A stretch of DNA of 64,000 bases, from the NCBI GenBank assembly GCA_023387815.1, contig JAEWHK010000010.1, forward strand, positions 50,017 to 114,016, read 5' to 3'. The notes below the pieces were generated by a model, which was not told where the DNA came from, did not search any database, and saw only the letters and a program-made list of their open reading frames with translations. This DNA is from Pseudomonadota bacterium (GTDB taxonomy: Bacteria; Pseudomonadota; Gammaproteobacteria; Burkholderiales; Burkholderiaceae_B). The position numbers and the translations under genes are program-made. Below are positions 16,982-25,746 of the stretch, piece by piece. How positions within the stretch are numbered: the first letter of the stretch is position 1; every line of letters starts with the position of its first letter.

Positions 16982-18427
16982 TCAGATTCCGCCCATCAGC
17001 ATGTATTTGATGACCAGATAATCGTCGATGCCGTAATGTGAACCTTCACGGCCAAGTCCGGATTGCTTGACGCCGCCAAAAGGCGCCACTTCTGTCGAAA
17101 TCAGGCCGGTATTGATACCGACAATACCATATTCCAGCTGCTCGGCAACACGCCAGACCCGTCCGAGATCGCGCGCATAGAAATAGGCTGCAAGACCAAA
17201 CTCGGTATCATTGGCCATGCGAATCACATCTTCATCGGCCTTGAATTTGAATACCGGTGCCAGCGGTCCGAAAGTCTCTTCGCGGGCGAATGCCATATCC
17301 TGTGTAGCATTGGCAATCACTGTCGGTTCAAAGAACAGCCCACCCAGCTTGCTGCGTTTGCCGCCTGTCAGAATCTTGGCCTTGTGTCCTACCGCGTCCT
17401 TGATGTGGTTTTCCACTTTCTCCACGGCCTTCTCGTCAATCAGCGGACCAATATTCACGTTTTTACCTGCACCGTCACCAACAACCAATTTTTCAACGGC
17501 GGCAACCAGTTTCTTCGTAAACTCCTTGTAGACACCTTCCTGTACATAGATACGGTTGGCACATACGCAGGTCTGTCCGGCATTGCGATATTTGGAGATG
17601 ATGGCGCCTTCCACGGCCGCATCAATATCTGCATCGTCAAAAACGATAAACGGCGCATTGCCGCCCAGCTCCATGGAAACTTTCTTGATTGTGCTCGCAG
17701 ACTGCTCCATGAGAATGCGGCCCACTTCGGTGGAACCGGTGAAGCTGACCTTGCGCACCAGCGGGTTGCTGCACAGCTCCTTGCCGATCTCAGAGGAATT
17801 ACCGGTGATCAGGGACATGACACCCGCAGGGATACCTGCCTGTTCTGCCAGCTCAATCAGGGCCAGCGCAGTCAGAGGCGTCTGCGATGCGGGTTTGATG
17901 ACAACGGTGCAGCCCGCGGCCAGTGCCGGAGCGACCTTGCGTGTAATCATGGCTGCTGGAAAATTCCACGGCGTGATGGCGGCGCAAACGCCTATTGGTT
18001 CCTTGGTCACGACAATCCGCTGTGTGGTTTGCGGCGCGGGAATGGTGTCACCATAGACCCGCTTGGCCTCTTCGGCGAACCATTCGATAAATGACGCAGC
18101 ATAGGTCACCTCGCCTTTGGCCTCTGCCAGCGGTTTACCCTGCTCTGTTGTCATGATCAGTGCCAGATCATCAGCATTTTCATTGATCAGAACAAACCAT
18201 TTACGCAGAATCGCGGATCGTTCTTTGGCAGTGAGTGCCTTCCATGCAGGCCAGGCTTTGTCGGCGGCCTTGATTGCGTTGGCTGTTTCTTTCTGTCCCA
18301 GTTTTGGCACGGTACCCACAAGCTTGCCCGTAGCCGGATTGGTCACTTCGATGACTTCCTTGCCACCCACCCATTTACCGTTGATATAGCATTTGTCCTT
18401 GAGAAGACTGGCATTTTTGAGCTTCAT
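16982..18427 (-). CDS. gabD: NAD(P)-dependent succinate-semialdehyde dehydrogenase
   Basis: 481 aa aldehyde dehydrogenase. Catalytic Cys287 (NAGQTCVCANR), general base Glu253 (MELGGNAP) and the FTGSTEVGR cofactor loop (229-237) are all present. NAGQTCVCANR with two Cys is typical of GabD-type enzymes. It oxidises succinate semialdehyde to succinate. AGGAG site before the ATG. Its leader contains degenerate short repeats. Neighbour HpaI aldolase can supply the substrate; no GABA transaminase is nearby. A related semialdehyde such as glutarate semialdehyde cannot be excluded. Confidence 0.92.
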   Translation of the reverse strand: MKLKNASLLKDKCYINGKWVGGKEVIEVTNPATGKLVGTVPKLGQKETANAIKAADKAWPAWKALTAKERSAILRKWFVLINENADDLALIMTTEQGKPLAEAKGEVTYAASFIEWFAEEAKRVYGDTIPAPQTTQRIVVTKEPIGVCAAITPWNFPAAMITRKVAPALAAGCTVVIKPASQTPLTALALIELAEQAGIPAGVMSLITGNSSEIGKELCSNPLVRKVSFTGSTEVGRILMEQSASTIKKVSMELGGNAPFIVFDDADIDAAVEGAIISKYRNAGQTCVCANRIYVQEGVYKEFTKKLVAAVEKLVVGDGAGKNVNIGPLIDEKAVEKVENHIKDAVGHKAKILTGGKRSKLGGLFFEPTVIANATQDMAFAREETFGPLAPVFKFKADEDVIRMANDTEFGLAAYFYARDLGRVWRVAEQLEYGIVGINTGLISTEVAPFGGVKQSGLGREGSHYGIDDYLVIKYMLMGGI

Positions 18428-18447
18428 GGAACGACTCCTGTTTCTGA

Positions 18448-18513
18448 TTGACTGTATTTTGTTGACTGTATCTGAATAACTGTTTGTGATTGCCTACTGC
18501 TGAATAACTGTTT
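18448..18513. repeat. Degenerate tandem repeats in the gabD leader
   Basis: TTGACTGTAT occurs at 18448-18457 and 18462-18471. CTGAATAACTGTTT occurs at 18472-18485 and 18500-18513. The copies overlap in theme (ACTGT(A/T)T) and give the whole leader a worn tandem appearance upstream of gabD. Confidence 0.75.
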
Positions 18514-18538
18514 CTGAAGCTGGCTTGTTCCTGCGATT

Positions 18539-18562
18539 GACGACTTCTGTCGTCGTTTTTTT
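18539..18562 (+). terminator. Plus-strand rho-independent terminator opposite the gabD upstream region
   Basis: GACGAC (18539-18544), loop TTCT, GTCGTC (18549-18554), then G and seven T. The U-run is on the plus strand although both flanking genes are minus-strand, so this hairpin would stop transcription running antisense towards the TauE gene rather than either gene's own message. Confidence 0.7.
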
Positions 18563-18632
18563 CAAGAGTAACATATCCCCCTGATCCGGGTCCGATATAG
18601 ACACATGCACACCTCTCGCCAGCCAGGAGCCA

Positions 18633-19382
18633 TCAGGACCCAAGCAGCTTAGGCAGCGCCGAGCTCAGCAGTGCAACGCCGGAAAGTGTCAGCAGGCCCA
18701 GCACGACCAGACGGAATTTTTCCGGACTGAAACCGGCATAAATGCGGGTACCGATGAATGACGGGATCAGAATGGCCGGCAGAACGAATAGAAACATGGG
18801 CAGCATGGGTCGCGTAACCATGCCCGACAGTATGTAGGAGAGCATGGTCAGGGATAGCATTGCCAGATTGAAATTCTGGATGATGGTGCGCTGGGTATCA
18901 CGATCGGAATAACGCAGCGCGCACCATAACGTGGGTATGACACCTGAAAATCCGCCGAAACCTCCCATGACGCCCCCAGCAAGCCCGACCAGCGTGTTCG
19001 CGGCATTGCCGCCATGCGTGATTCTGGGAAGACGACGGGCAAAGATCATAATGGGACACCAGACGATCAGCAGCAGTCCGAGTGCTGCCTTGAACATGTT
19101 CACATCCAGCATGGGGAGCAGATAGACGCCTAGCGGTACGCCCGCGAATCCACCCAGCACATAGGGCGCCAGCAGACGCAGGTGGAACCCCCTGCGCAGC
19201 GAAATGGCCGCCATGATCTGGCCGCTCATGCCTCCGAAAACCGCCAGTGCTGCCGCCAGCCGCGGATCCAGTACCCACGCCCACAAGGAGATGGACACCA
19301 TACTGAAGCCGAATCCGGACAGGCCCTGTATAAAGCCAGCCACCACAGAACCCAGAATCACGTATGCGTAAATTTCAGCCAC
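18633..19382 (-). CDS. TauE/SafE-family membrane permease
   Basis: 249 aa, very hydrophobic, with about seven or eight predicted membrane segments. It has the family's repeated GFIQGLSGFGFSMVSI (about 16-31) and GGVMGGFGGFSGVIPTLW (about 135-152) motifs. TauE/SafE proteins export sulfite, sulfoacetate or other small organic anions, or import some carboxylates. Start is a GTG at 19382 that sits inside a 14-bp duplication. It follows dtd by 67 bases. Substrate unknown. Confidence 0.87.
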   Translation of the reverse strand: MAEIYAYVILGSVVAGFIQGLSGFGFSMVSISLWAWVLDPRLAAALAVFGGMSGQIMAAISLRRGFHLRLLAPYVLGGFAGVPLGVYLLPMLDVNMFKAALGLLLIVWCPIMIFARRLPRITHGGNAANTLVGLAGGVMGGFGGFSGVIPTLWCALRYSDRDTQRTIIQNFNLAMLSLTMLSYILSGMVTRPMLPMFLFVLPAILIPSFIGTRIYAGFSPEKFRLVVLGLLTLSGVALLSSALPKLLGS

Positions 19383-19394
19383 GGAATTTCAGCC
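19371..19394. repeat. 14-bp duplication over the TauE-family start codon
   Basis: AATTTCAGCC at 19371-19380 and 19385-19394, period 14. On the coding (minus) strand this reads GGCTGAAATT twice around the GTG start, so the codons for residues 2-4 are repeated immediately upstream. Confidence 0.85.
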
Positions 19395-19449
19395 GGCAGG
19401 ATTCAGTCATTCTGTGAACCTATTGCAGTCGTGTTTATTGCAATCATGA

Positions 19450-19899
19450 TCATTTATCACGACTGTCCAGCATGATGGTCACCGGACCATCATTCACCAG
19501 AGCAACCTTCATGTCCGCGCCGAAAACGCCTGTCGGCACCGAACGACCTAAAGCCTCAGACAGTTGCCGTACAAAGCGATCAAAGTATGGTCGGGCAAAT
19601 TCCGGCCTGGCCGCGGCGATATAAGACGGACGATTTCCCTTTCGAGTGTCGGCCATCAGCGTGAATTGACTCACTGCGAGAATCTCCCCTTCCGCATCCC
19701 TGACCGACAAATTCATGACTCCCTGCGCATCGTTAAAAATTCGCAGCGACAATATTTTGCGAACAAGATAATCGGCATCCTGTTGCTGATCATCCGTCGC
19801 GATACCCACCAGTAAAAGCATGCCGCTGCCGATCTCTGACACAGTACTGCCATCCACCGTCACCGACGCATTCCTGACCCGTTGTACCAACACCTTCAT
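19450..19899 (-). CDS. dtd: D-aminoacyl-tRNA deacylase
   Basis: 149 aa, full length. Opens [17 protein letters not shown]. It contains the active-site [17 protein letters not shown] (about 77-93) and the C-terminal [12 protein letters not shown] with the Gly-cisPro-type chiral-selection element. It hydrolyses D-aminoacyl-tRNA (and glycyl-tRNA-Ala) in the cytoplasm. It starts 3 bases after the cupin gene stop, so the two are co-transcribed. Confidence 0.95.
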   Translation of the reverse strand: MKVLVQRVRNASVTVDGSTVSEIGSGMLLLVGIATDDQQQDADYLVRKILSLRIFNDAQGVMNLSVRDAEGEILAVSQFTLMADTRKGNRPSYIAAARPEFARPYFDRFVRQLSEALGRSVPTGVFGADMKVALVNDGPVTIMLDSRDK

Positions 19900-19902
19900 G
19901 AA

Positions 19903-20355
19903 TCAGACATGCTCCAGGGTTTGCGTAGGGAAGGATGCGGGCGAGACTATCTCGAGCATTTCGAGATCGGCACTGTGCCGGATCTCACGATGACGAATAC
20001 CGGGCGGCTGATAGACGGAATCTCCTTTCCGCAAACGGACCGTGCCGGTATGCTCATATTCAAACTCAACCCAGCCTTGTAAAACGTATACGAACTGAAA
20101 GTCGAGCTGATGCAAATGCGGAATGCCGGAAGCTTCGTGGTCTGCCAGTGCACGAATCACATGCACGGCGAAGGCGCCACCTGTTGCATTGGCTACACCC
20201 AGATCCCGGTACTCAAAGAACTCGCGAAGCCCGCGATCAAATGCGGCATTGCTGAGATATGAAACTACGGCGCCGGCCGGAGGTGAATGAGTTGGGCCGC
20301 CGGTGTGATCTTTGCCGGCGGGACCGTCTTTATTCAAAGGATGAGCAGCGGTCAT
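19903..20355 (-). CDS. Cupin-domain protein
   Basis: 150 aa. A single cupin_2 barrel spans about 60-135: HLHQLDFQFVYVLQGWVEFEYE (metal-ligand His pair and Gln/Glu) and RLRKGDSVYQPPGIRHREIRH (second motif with His). The N-terminal 30 residues are Gly/Pro/His-rich and look disordered. The role is unknown; members include dioxygenases, isomerases and sugar sensors. AAGGA site upstream. It lies in front of dtd and behind a terminator-like hairpin, so it is probably its own transcription unit with dtd. Confidence 0.82.
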   Translation of the reverse strand: MTAAHPLNKDGPAGKDHTGGPTHSPPAGAVVSYLSNAAFDRGLREFFEYRDLGVANATGGAFAVHVIRALADHEASGIPHLHQLDFQFVYVLQGWVEFEYEHTGTVRLRKGDSVYQPPGIRHREIRHSADLEMLEIVSPASFPTQTLEHV

Positions 20356-20465
20356 GATTATTGTCCTTCAATATAACGGGAAGGTTTGTCTCGGTATTGA
20401 CCGGATTGTAACGCCATCACAGTCCGATGACACTGCCATCAGTATGTCCAGGCTGAAGGAAAACA

Positions 20466-20500
20466 CCGCAATGGCGCTGCCTTGCTGCTTTCCATTGCGG
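20466..20500 (-). terminator. Terminator-like hairpin after ghrA-type gene
   Basis: CCGCAATGG (20466-20474) pairs perfectly with CCATTGCGG (20492-20500) across a 17-base loop. On the minus strand it is followed by TGTTTTCC. It lies between the GhrA-like gene and the cupin gene and probably ends the transporter/oxidase operon. The short U-run makes it moderate. Confidence 0.55.
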
Positions 20501-20505
20501 AATTT

Positions 20506-21471
20506 TCAATATCCGGTCTTCCTGCTGACTTCTCCGCTGATCGGCTTGCCATCCAGCGCATCCTGCAATTTGCCATGGATCTGGGTGATGGCTTTGACGT
20601 GGTTGGTCGGACCTGAAATATGCGGAGTCAGCGTGATTGCAGGATGTGTCCAGAACGGATGCTCTGCCGGCAGGGGCTCCACGCGCGCGACGTCCAGCAC
20701 CGCCTGAGATAGCTGACCGTCGTCAAGCAAAGTAATGAGATCTTCTTCCACAAGATGCTCGCCTCGGCCGATATTGATGAGCACAGCACCGCGAGGCAGC
20801 TGGCTCAGGCTGTCTTTGTTCAGAATATCACGTGTAACATCGGTCAGCGGCAGGACGTTGATCAGAATCGTACTGGAGGCCAGAAATGCCCGGAACTGGT
20901 CTTCGCCATGAAAGGTTTTGATTGACGGTAAATCTTTGGGGCTGCGTGACCAGGCCTGCACCGGGTAGCCCAGATTTTCCAGGACCTGAGCAATGCGCGA
21001 GCCAATCACACCCAGGCCCATGATACCCACAACCGGGTTCTGTACCGGTGTCTGCTCTGCACTCTCCCATTTACGCTGTACCCTGTTCTGTTCGTAAACG
21101 GCAAACTTGCGTGTGATGCCAGACAGATAATGCACAACATATTCGGTCATGGGATTGGCCAGGCCCGCATCTTCAAGACGAATGATACGCGCACCAGCCG
21201 GCAGATCGGAGCGACTGAGAATCGCATCCACGCCTGCACCCATGTTGAAAACGAAATCAAGTGAGGAGTAACGAGTGAAGAACTCAGCCGGCGGACGCCA
21301 CACAATGGCAGCGCGCACGTCTTCTGGCGGTGGCGTTTTTTTATCGTCGGTCTGCGAACCCGCCTGAGGATCATAGACATGAGCATCCCAATCCGGAAAT
21401 TGCGTTTTTATCACAGCCAGCCATTTATGGGCAGCTGCGGTATTTTCAGAGACGAGTACAACGGGGGTCAT
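20506..21471 (-). CDS. D-2-hydroxyacid dehydrogenase, glyoxylate/hydroxypyruvate reductase A-like
   Basis: 321 aa. The Rossmann motif GLGVIG is at 152-157 and the catalytic triad is Arg236 (NIGRGEHL), Glu265 (ARVEPLP) and His284 (LTPHIS). The N-terminal VVLVSE...WLAVIKTQFPD resembles GhrA. It reduces 2-oxo acids such as glyoxylate or hydroxypyruvate to D-2-hydroxy acids with NAD(P)H. Last gene of the operon after the FAD oxidase (47-base gap, AGGA site). It would act on an oxo acid made by that oxidase. Confidence 0.9.
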   Translation of the reverse strand: MTPVVLVSENTAAAHKWLAVIKTQFPDWDAHVYDPQAGSQTDDKKTPPPEDVRAAIVWRPPAEFFTRYSSLDFVFNMGAGVDAILSRSDLPAGARIIRLEDAGLANPMTEYVVHYLSGITRKFAVYEQNRVQRKWESAEQTPVQNPVVGIMGLGVIGSRIAQVLENLGYPVQAWSRSPKDLPSIKTFHGEDQFRAFLASSTILINVLPLTDVTRDILNKDSLSQLPRGAVLINIGRGEHLVEEDLITLLDDGQLSQAVLDVARVEPLPAEHPFWTHPAITLTPHISGPTNHVKAITQIHGKLQDALDGKPISGEVSRKTGY

Positions 21472-21518
21472 GCCAAATCCTGTTCTATTTCAATTGCAAT
21501 TATCAAAAATTCGGACGG

Positions 21519-22811
21519 TCAGTTGCGACTATCCAGATACCGATACCATTTAATGAGCGCACCCACATAGATTTTGCGCAGTCCGTAAAACGGCAGGCGT
21601 TGTATCGGTGTAAAGTCAACGGGCAGCTCTGCCTCGCGACCTGTCTGCAGATAGGCCGCAATTGCCTTGCCCATGGCGGTCTGCAGGCCAATGCCGCGCC
21701 CCTGACAGCCGATGTTCAATATCAGACCCGGTTCAGGCTGATGCAGATGCGGCATATAATCGCGGGTTACCGATACCCTGCCACACCAATAGTACTCGAA
21801 GGGGATATCCTTCAGTTGCGGATACAGCATCGCGATGGCTTTTTTCAAATGATCCCAGTCCTCTTTTCCGCGTGGCTCGCGGAACGGTCCGCGACCGCCC
21901 ATCAGGAATCTGCCGGTATGATCCTTGCGGAAATAGAGTAGTAAATTGCGCGTATCGGAAACCGGCTGACCTTGCGGTATCACAGTTTTGGCGACCTCAG
22001 CAGGCAAGAGTGCGGTAGCCACCTGGTAGGTATTCGGGTCAACAACGGATTGCTTCAGATCTTTCCAGATCCCATCACTATAAGCGTTGGTGCAGACCAC
22101 CACGCGTCTGGCCGTGACCTGATGGCCGCTTTCTGTCGCGATCTGCCAGGCGCTGCCCTGCTTACGGATCGACTGTACCGGTGTATCCGTGTGAACCGGC
22201 ACACCCGCAGCAATGGTAATACGTGCGAGTTCACGCACATAACTCAAGGGCTGCACCGACCCGCCGCGCTCATCAAACCATCCGCCATAATACTGGTCTG
22301 TGCCAAGCAGATCGGCCATTTCACTGCGAGATGCCGTGTGGACGGGCGCACCCTGTTTCTGCCAGTCTGCTGCGCGCCTCCGGACCATTTCCAGCGCTGC
22401 AGCGGTATGTGCCGGCTGTATCCAGCCGTTGCGCGTATGAGGCACATCCAGATGATGGGTATCAATCAGTGACAGCACGGTTCTGGCGGTTGAATCGGCA
22501 AACGTAATCAGCCGACGACCTTTTTCAGGACCGTATGTGCTGAGCAGTTCTGAAGGATCCTTCTTCAATCCGGGAACCAGTTGTCCGCCATTGCGCCCCG
22601 AGCCGCCGAAGCCGATTTCTCTGGCATCCAGCACCATACATGAAATACCGGCCTGTGCCAGATGCAGAGCCGTACTCAGGCCCGCGTAGCCTGCACCAAT
22701 AACCAGCGTATCCGTCTCCGCATTCTCTGACAGCCTGGACGTAGTCGGCGACGGAACCGCCGTGTCATACCAGAGGGCGGGGGTCAGCGGAAACCGGTTT
22801 TGTGGAAACAT
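21519..22811 (-). CDS. FAD-dependent amine/amino-acid oxidase (DAO family, PuuB-like)
   Basis: 430 aa. The FAD dinucleotide fold is LVIGAGYAGLSTALHLAQAG near 36-55; REIGFGGSGRNGGQL near 62-76 is the DAO/PuuB hallmark. The C-terminal GCQGRGIGLQTAMGKAIA is the second FAD contact. The family oxidises primary or secondary amines to an aldehyde or imine (for example gamma-glutamylputrescine, glycine, D-amino acids). It lies between the ABC ATPase gene and the GhrA-like gene; AAGGA site. PuuB-type is suggested by the accompanying PuuR-like XRE-cupin regulator, but the puuA, puuC and puuD genes are missing, so the substrate is open. Confidence 0.9.
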   Translation of the reverse strand: MFPQNRFPLTPALWYDTAVPSPTTSRLSENAETDTLVIGAGYAGLSTALHLAQAGISCMVLDAREIGFGGSGRNGGQLVPGLKKDPSELLSTYGPEKGRRLITFADSTARTVLSLIDTHHLDVPHTRNGWIQPAHTAAALEMVRRRAADWQKQGAPVHTASRSEMADLLGTDQYYGGWFDERGGSVQPLSYVRELARITIAAGVPVHTDTPVQSIRKQGSAWQIATESGHQVTARRVVVCTNAYSDGIWKDLKQSVVDPNTYQVATALLPAEVAKTVIPQGQPVSDTRNLLLYFRKDHTGRFLMGGRGPFREPRGKEDWDHLKKAIAMLYPQLKDIPFEYYWCGRVSVTRDYMPHLHQPEPGLILNIGCQGRGIGLQTAMGKAIAAYLQTGREAELPVDFTPIQRLPFYGLRKIYVGALIKWYRYLDSRN

Positions 22812-22826
22812 CAGATATCCTTAATT

Positions 22827-22858
22827 ACAACTGCAAGAATCACGACTGCAATAAAATC
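22827..22858. repeat. Imperfect tandem repeat between ABC ATPase and oxidase genes
   Basis: ACAACTGCAAGAATC (22827-22841) is followed directly by ACGACTGCAATAAAATC (22842-22858). The downstream end touches the ATPase stop codon (22857-22859). CACGACTGCAATA also occurs in reverse orientation at about 19423-19435, beside dtd. Confidence 0.7.
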
Positions 22859-23588
22859 AGAATGGATGAAGCACACGCCTGAGGAAATCCTGGGTGCGTG
22901 GGTGCTGCGGCGCGTTGAGAATATCCGTGGCCTTGCCCTCTTCCACAATCACGCCCTGATCAAAGAAAAGCACGCGATCGGCAACCTCTTTGGCAAAGGC
23001 CATTTCATGCGTAACCACAATCATTGTCATGCCGGCACGCGCCATATCCGCCATGACAGTCAATACCTCGCCTACGAGTTCAGGGTCCAGCGCAGAGGTG
23101 GGTTCGTCAAACAGAATGGCCTGGGGTTCCATGGCAAGCGCACGTGCAATGGCAACACGCTGTTGCTGTCCGCCGGAGAGCTGCTGAGGATAAGAGGCCA
23201 GCTTGTCAGCCAGACCTACTTTCTCAAGATAACTGCTTGCTGCATCGCGCGCTTCATTGCGCGCAATACCTTTGACGTAAATCGGTCCTTCCATCACATT
23301 TTCCAGCGCGGTACGATGCGGAAAAAGATTGAAGCGCTGAAATACCATGGCCACTTCCTGACGGATCTGGCGCAGGTGACTGCTGCTGCGATCAACGAGC
23401 TTGTCGTCGATGTGAATGGCACCTTCTTCGTAACTCTCCAGGCCATTGATACAGCGCAGGATGGTCGATTTGCCGGAGCCTGAAGGCCCAACGATGCATA
23501 CGACCTCGCCATTTTCAACCTTTGCATCCACGCCACGAAGTACGTGATTGCGCCCAAAACGCTTGTGAACATTTTCAAGTGTGATCAT
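22857..23588 (-). CDS. Polar amino acid ABC transporter ATP-binding protein
   Basis: 243 aa from the ATG at 23588, whose ATGA overlaps the permease stop. This start is preferred over an in-frame upstream start that would overlap the permease gene by 58 bases. Walker A is GPSGSGKST, the signature [15 protein letters not shown], Walker [14 protein letters not shown], and the switch [12 protein letters not shown]. It is a GlnQ/HisP-type subunit that powers uptake by the neighbouring permease and binding protein. Confidence 0.95.
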   Translation of the reverse strand: MITLENVHKRFGRNHVLRGVDAKVENGEVVCIVGPSGSGKSTILRCINGLESYEEGAIHIDDKLVDRSSSHLRQIRQEVAMVFQRFNLFPHRTALENVMEGPIYVKGIARNEARDAASSYLEKVGLADKLASYPQQLSGGQQQRVAIARALAMEPQAILFDEPTSALDPELVGEVLTVMADMARAGMTMIVVTHEMAFAKEVADRVLFFDQGVIVEEGKATDILNAPQHPRTQDFLRRVLHPF

Positions 23589-24238
23589 GCTGTCTTCGTC
23601 CGTTTTTCCAGATACTTCACCAGAAAAATGAGTGGCATACACATCACCAGATACATGACCGCTACCATTGTGAATACCGTGATATTGTCAAAATTCGACG
23701 TCGCAAGCAGCTTGCCCTGCATCGCCAGTTCCGCCACCGTAATGGTTGACGCCTGCGATGAATCCTTGAGCATCATGATCATGGTATTGCCATAGGGTGG
23801 CAATGTAATGCGCACGGCCTGCGGCAGAATCACCCGACGCATCATGGTTGCCCAGGTCATGCCCATGGCCTGCGACGCTTCCACCTGGCCATGATCAATG
23901 GCTTCGATACCCGCCCGGAAATTTTCAGACTGATAGGCCGAATAGGCAACGCCCAGTCCCAGGATCGACGCCTGTATGGCGTTGACGTCAATACCGATAT
24001 CGGGGAACACAAAATACACATAAAACAGGATGACGATAATGGGAATGCCACGAATGATATTCACGGCACTTTCACTGAGCCAGGCCACCCAGCGTATGCC
24101 GGAACTGCGCATCAGTGCCCAGATCATGCCAAGCACAGTAGAGAGCAGCAGGGATCCCGCCGTCACAATCAGCGTTGCTTTGACACCCTGCAAAAGCACA
24201 GGGAAATACTGAGCGATACGTACTGACAATTCATCCAT
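23585..24238 (-). CDS. Polar amino acid ABC transporter permease
   Basis: 217 aa from the ATG at 24238 (a TTG two codons earlier is possible). HisM/GlnP family with about five membrane segments and the EAA loop [22 protein letters not shown] (about 140-161), which docks the ATPase. A single permease gene implies a homodimeric channel. Overlaps the ATPase gene by four bases (ATGA). It follows the binding-protein gene across a 113-base gap holding a hairpin. Confidence 0.93.
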   Translation of the reverse strand: MDELSVRIAQYFPVLLQGVKATLIVTAGSLLLSTVLGMIWALMRSSGIRWVAWLSESAVNIIRGIPIIVILFYVYFVFPDIGIDVNAIQASILGLGVAYSAYQSENFRAGIEAIDHGQVEASQAMGMTWATMMRRVILPQAVRITLPPYGNTMIMMLKDSSQASTITVAELAMQGKLLATSNFDNITVFTMVAVMYLVMCMPLIFLVKYLEKRTKTA

Positions 24239-24306
24239 AGGCAACCACTAATTCCTGTTTCGATCGATATCCCCGCTGGAGATAAGATCATTCAACGGGC
24301 CGGACA

Positions 24307-24336
24307 GATCGCGTTGCGACAATCGGCAACGCAATC
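24307..24336 (-). promoter_or_regulatory. Intercistronic hairpin between binding protein and permease
   Basis: GCGTTGC (24311-24317) and GCAACGC (24326-24332) form a perfect 7-bp stem with an 8-base loop, extended by GAT/ATC pairs after a one-base mismatch. There is no U-run. Such elements often protect the upstream binding-protein message from 3' decay and lower expression of the permease genes. Confidence 0.55.
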
Positions 24337-24351
24337 ATTTGTGCCGACGTT

Positions 24352-25104
24352 TTACTTCTCGAGACTCCACTTCTTCAGAATGGAACTGACCGTACCATCT
24401 GCCTTCAGCGCGTCAATGGCGGTACTGAGTTTTTTCTGCAGATCGTCTTCTCCCTTGCGGGTTATCAGACCCAGATCACGAACAACGACCGGCTTGTAGC
24501 TGTCAACCATTCGAACGTTCTTGAACATGTCTCTGGCCATATAGGCGGCGCCAATCGGCTGATCCACCAGCACGGCCTGAACGCGACCTTTTTCCAGATC
24601 ACGCATCATGTCGGTAGAGGCTTCGTACAGTTTGATATTTGTAATGCCTGCTTTCTGCGCAGGCGCAATATAGGCGGTGCCGATCTGTATACCTACGGTC
24701 TTGTCCTTCAGTTCTTCGAGACCGGTGTAATTGGTTTTATCGCTGTCAGGTACGGCCAGGCCTTCACCATAACTGAATATCGTGTTGGTGAAATCAACGA
24801 CTTTTTCACGCTCATCCGTCTTGATCATGGCAGCCGAAATAATATCGATCCGCTTGGATTGCAACGATCCGATCAGTGCAGAAAAAACCATGGGGCTGAT
24901 TTCATAAGTGAAGCCGGCTTTTTTGGAAACAGCATCAATCACATCGACCATCACACCATCGATCTTGCCGGTTTTGGCGTCCAGATAGGTGAACGGCATG
25001 CCGGTAGGCGTGGAACCCACTTTGTAGTTTTCTGCGGCGAGCGCAGCCGATGTGCTCAGGCTTGCAGCTACCAGGCAAAAAGACAGTATTTTTTTCATTC
25101 CCAT
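24352..25104 (-). CDS. Polar amino acid ABC transporter substrate-binding protein
   Basis: 250 aa, signal peptide 1-23 (ALA-AE). Family 3 solute-binding fold: GSTPTGMPFTYLDAKTGKIDGVMVDVIDAVSKKAG (about 31-65), the FTNTIFSYGEGLAV hinge strand and DQPIGAAYMA in lobe 2. It captures an amino acid or small amine in the periplasm. AGGAG site; 9 bases downstream of the regulator gene, so the regulator and transporter form one operon. Ligand unknown. Confidence 0.93.
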   Translation of the reverse strand: MGMKKILSFCLVAASLSTSAALAAENYKVGSTPTGMPFTYLDAKTGKIDGVMVDVIDAVSKKAGFTYEISPMVFSALIGSLQSKRIDIISAAMIKTDEREKVVDFTNTIFSYGEGLAVPDSDKTNYTGLEELKDKTVGIQIGTAYIAPAQKAGITNIKLYEASTDMMRDLEKGRVQAVLVDQPIGAAYMARDMFKNVRMVDSYKPVVVRDLGLITRKGEDDLQKKLSTAIDALKADGTVSSILKKWSLEK

Positions 25105-25113
25105 GACATTCTC

Positions 25114-25746
25114 CTATTCCTTATCGGATTTGGTTATAACCCACAGCACACAAGTATCCTGATCGGTGGGATTGGTCCATTTGCGTGGCATATCGTTTGC
25201 GTAGCAAAAGGTATCTCCCTGTTCAAGCCGGACGAACCGCTTGTCGAACCACAAATGCAATTGACCGTAAATAATCAGCCCGCTGATCTCACCGCTGCGG
25301 GTGACAATCCACTCATCGCCCGAGCTGCCGCCCGGCTGAATAATGGCCTGATATAAATCGACCGACGTGCAGCGCGGCGGCGTGACGATTTTCTTGATGA
25401 TCTTCTTGTCGGTCATCACGACCTGCTTATGCGATGCCGCCCTGGCAATCCAGCCATCGGTCTGCTCATCGGTATATTCGGTGTTGCTCAGCAGATCGCC
25501 AATTGAAATATTAAGCGCGCGGGAAATCCGGTTCAGCATATTGACGGTCGGCGATGTCATACCGCGTTCGATCTGGCTGAGCGACCCGATAGAAATATCC
25601 GCCTTGCGCGCCACCTGCTCCAGCGACAGATTCTGCGTGCGTCGAATATCGCGCAACTGCTGACCTAGCCAAAAATCCACGAATGAAGCGATTTTCCCGG
25701 TGGATCTGGAAGCGCTGGCTGCCCTTTCGGTGTCCATGCTCTGCAT
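25114..25746 (-). CDS. XRE-cupin transcriptional regulator (PuuR-like)
   Basis: 210 aa from the ATG at 25746; the frame stays open upstream to 26004, but that extension is low-complexity and lacks homology-like features, so I exclude it. The helix-turn-helix spans about 30-85 (LRDIRRTQNLSLEQVARKAD, then SIGSLSQIERGMTSPTV). The C-terminal cupin spans about 125-205 (GGSSGDEWIVTRSGEISGL, LEQGDTFCYANDMPRKWTN). This two-domain type senses small ligands and represses amine or amino acid catabolic genes. First gene of the operon, so probably self-regulated. Confidence 0.88.
   Translation of the reverse strand: MQSMDTERAASASRSTGKIASFVDFWLGQQLRDIRRTQNLSLEQVARKADISIGSLSQIERGMTSPTVNMLNRISRALNISIGDLLSNTEYTDEQTDGWIARAASHKQVVMTDKKIIKKIVTPPRCTSVDLYQAIIQPGGSSGDEWIVTRSGEISGLIIYGQLHLWFDKRFVRLEQGDTFCYANDMPRKWTNPTDQDTCVLWVITKSDKE

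Noticed and set aside
17063..18094. Long plus-strand open frame (343 codons) opposite gabD
   Set aside because: Composition is Cys/His/Asn-rich with no domain-like motifs and it is fully antisense to a clear aldehyde dehydrogenase; a mirror of GC-rich codon use.
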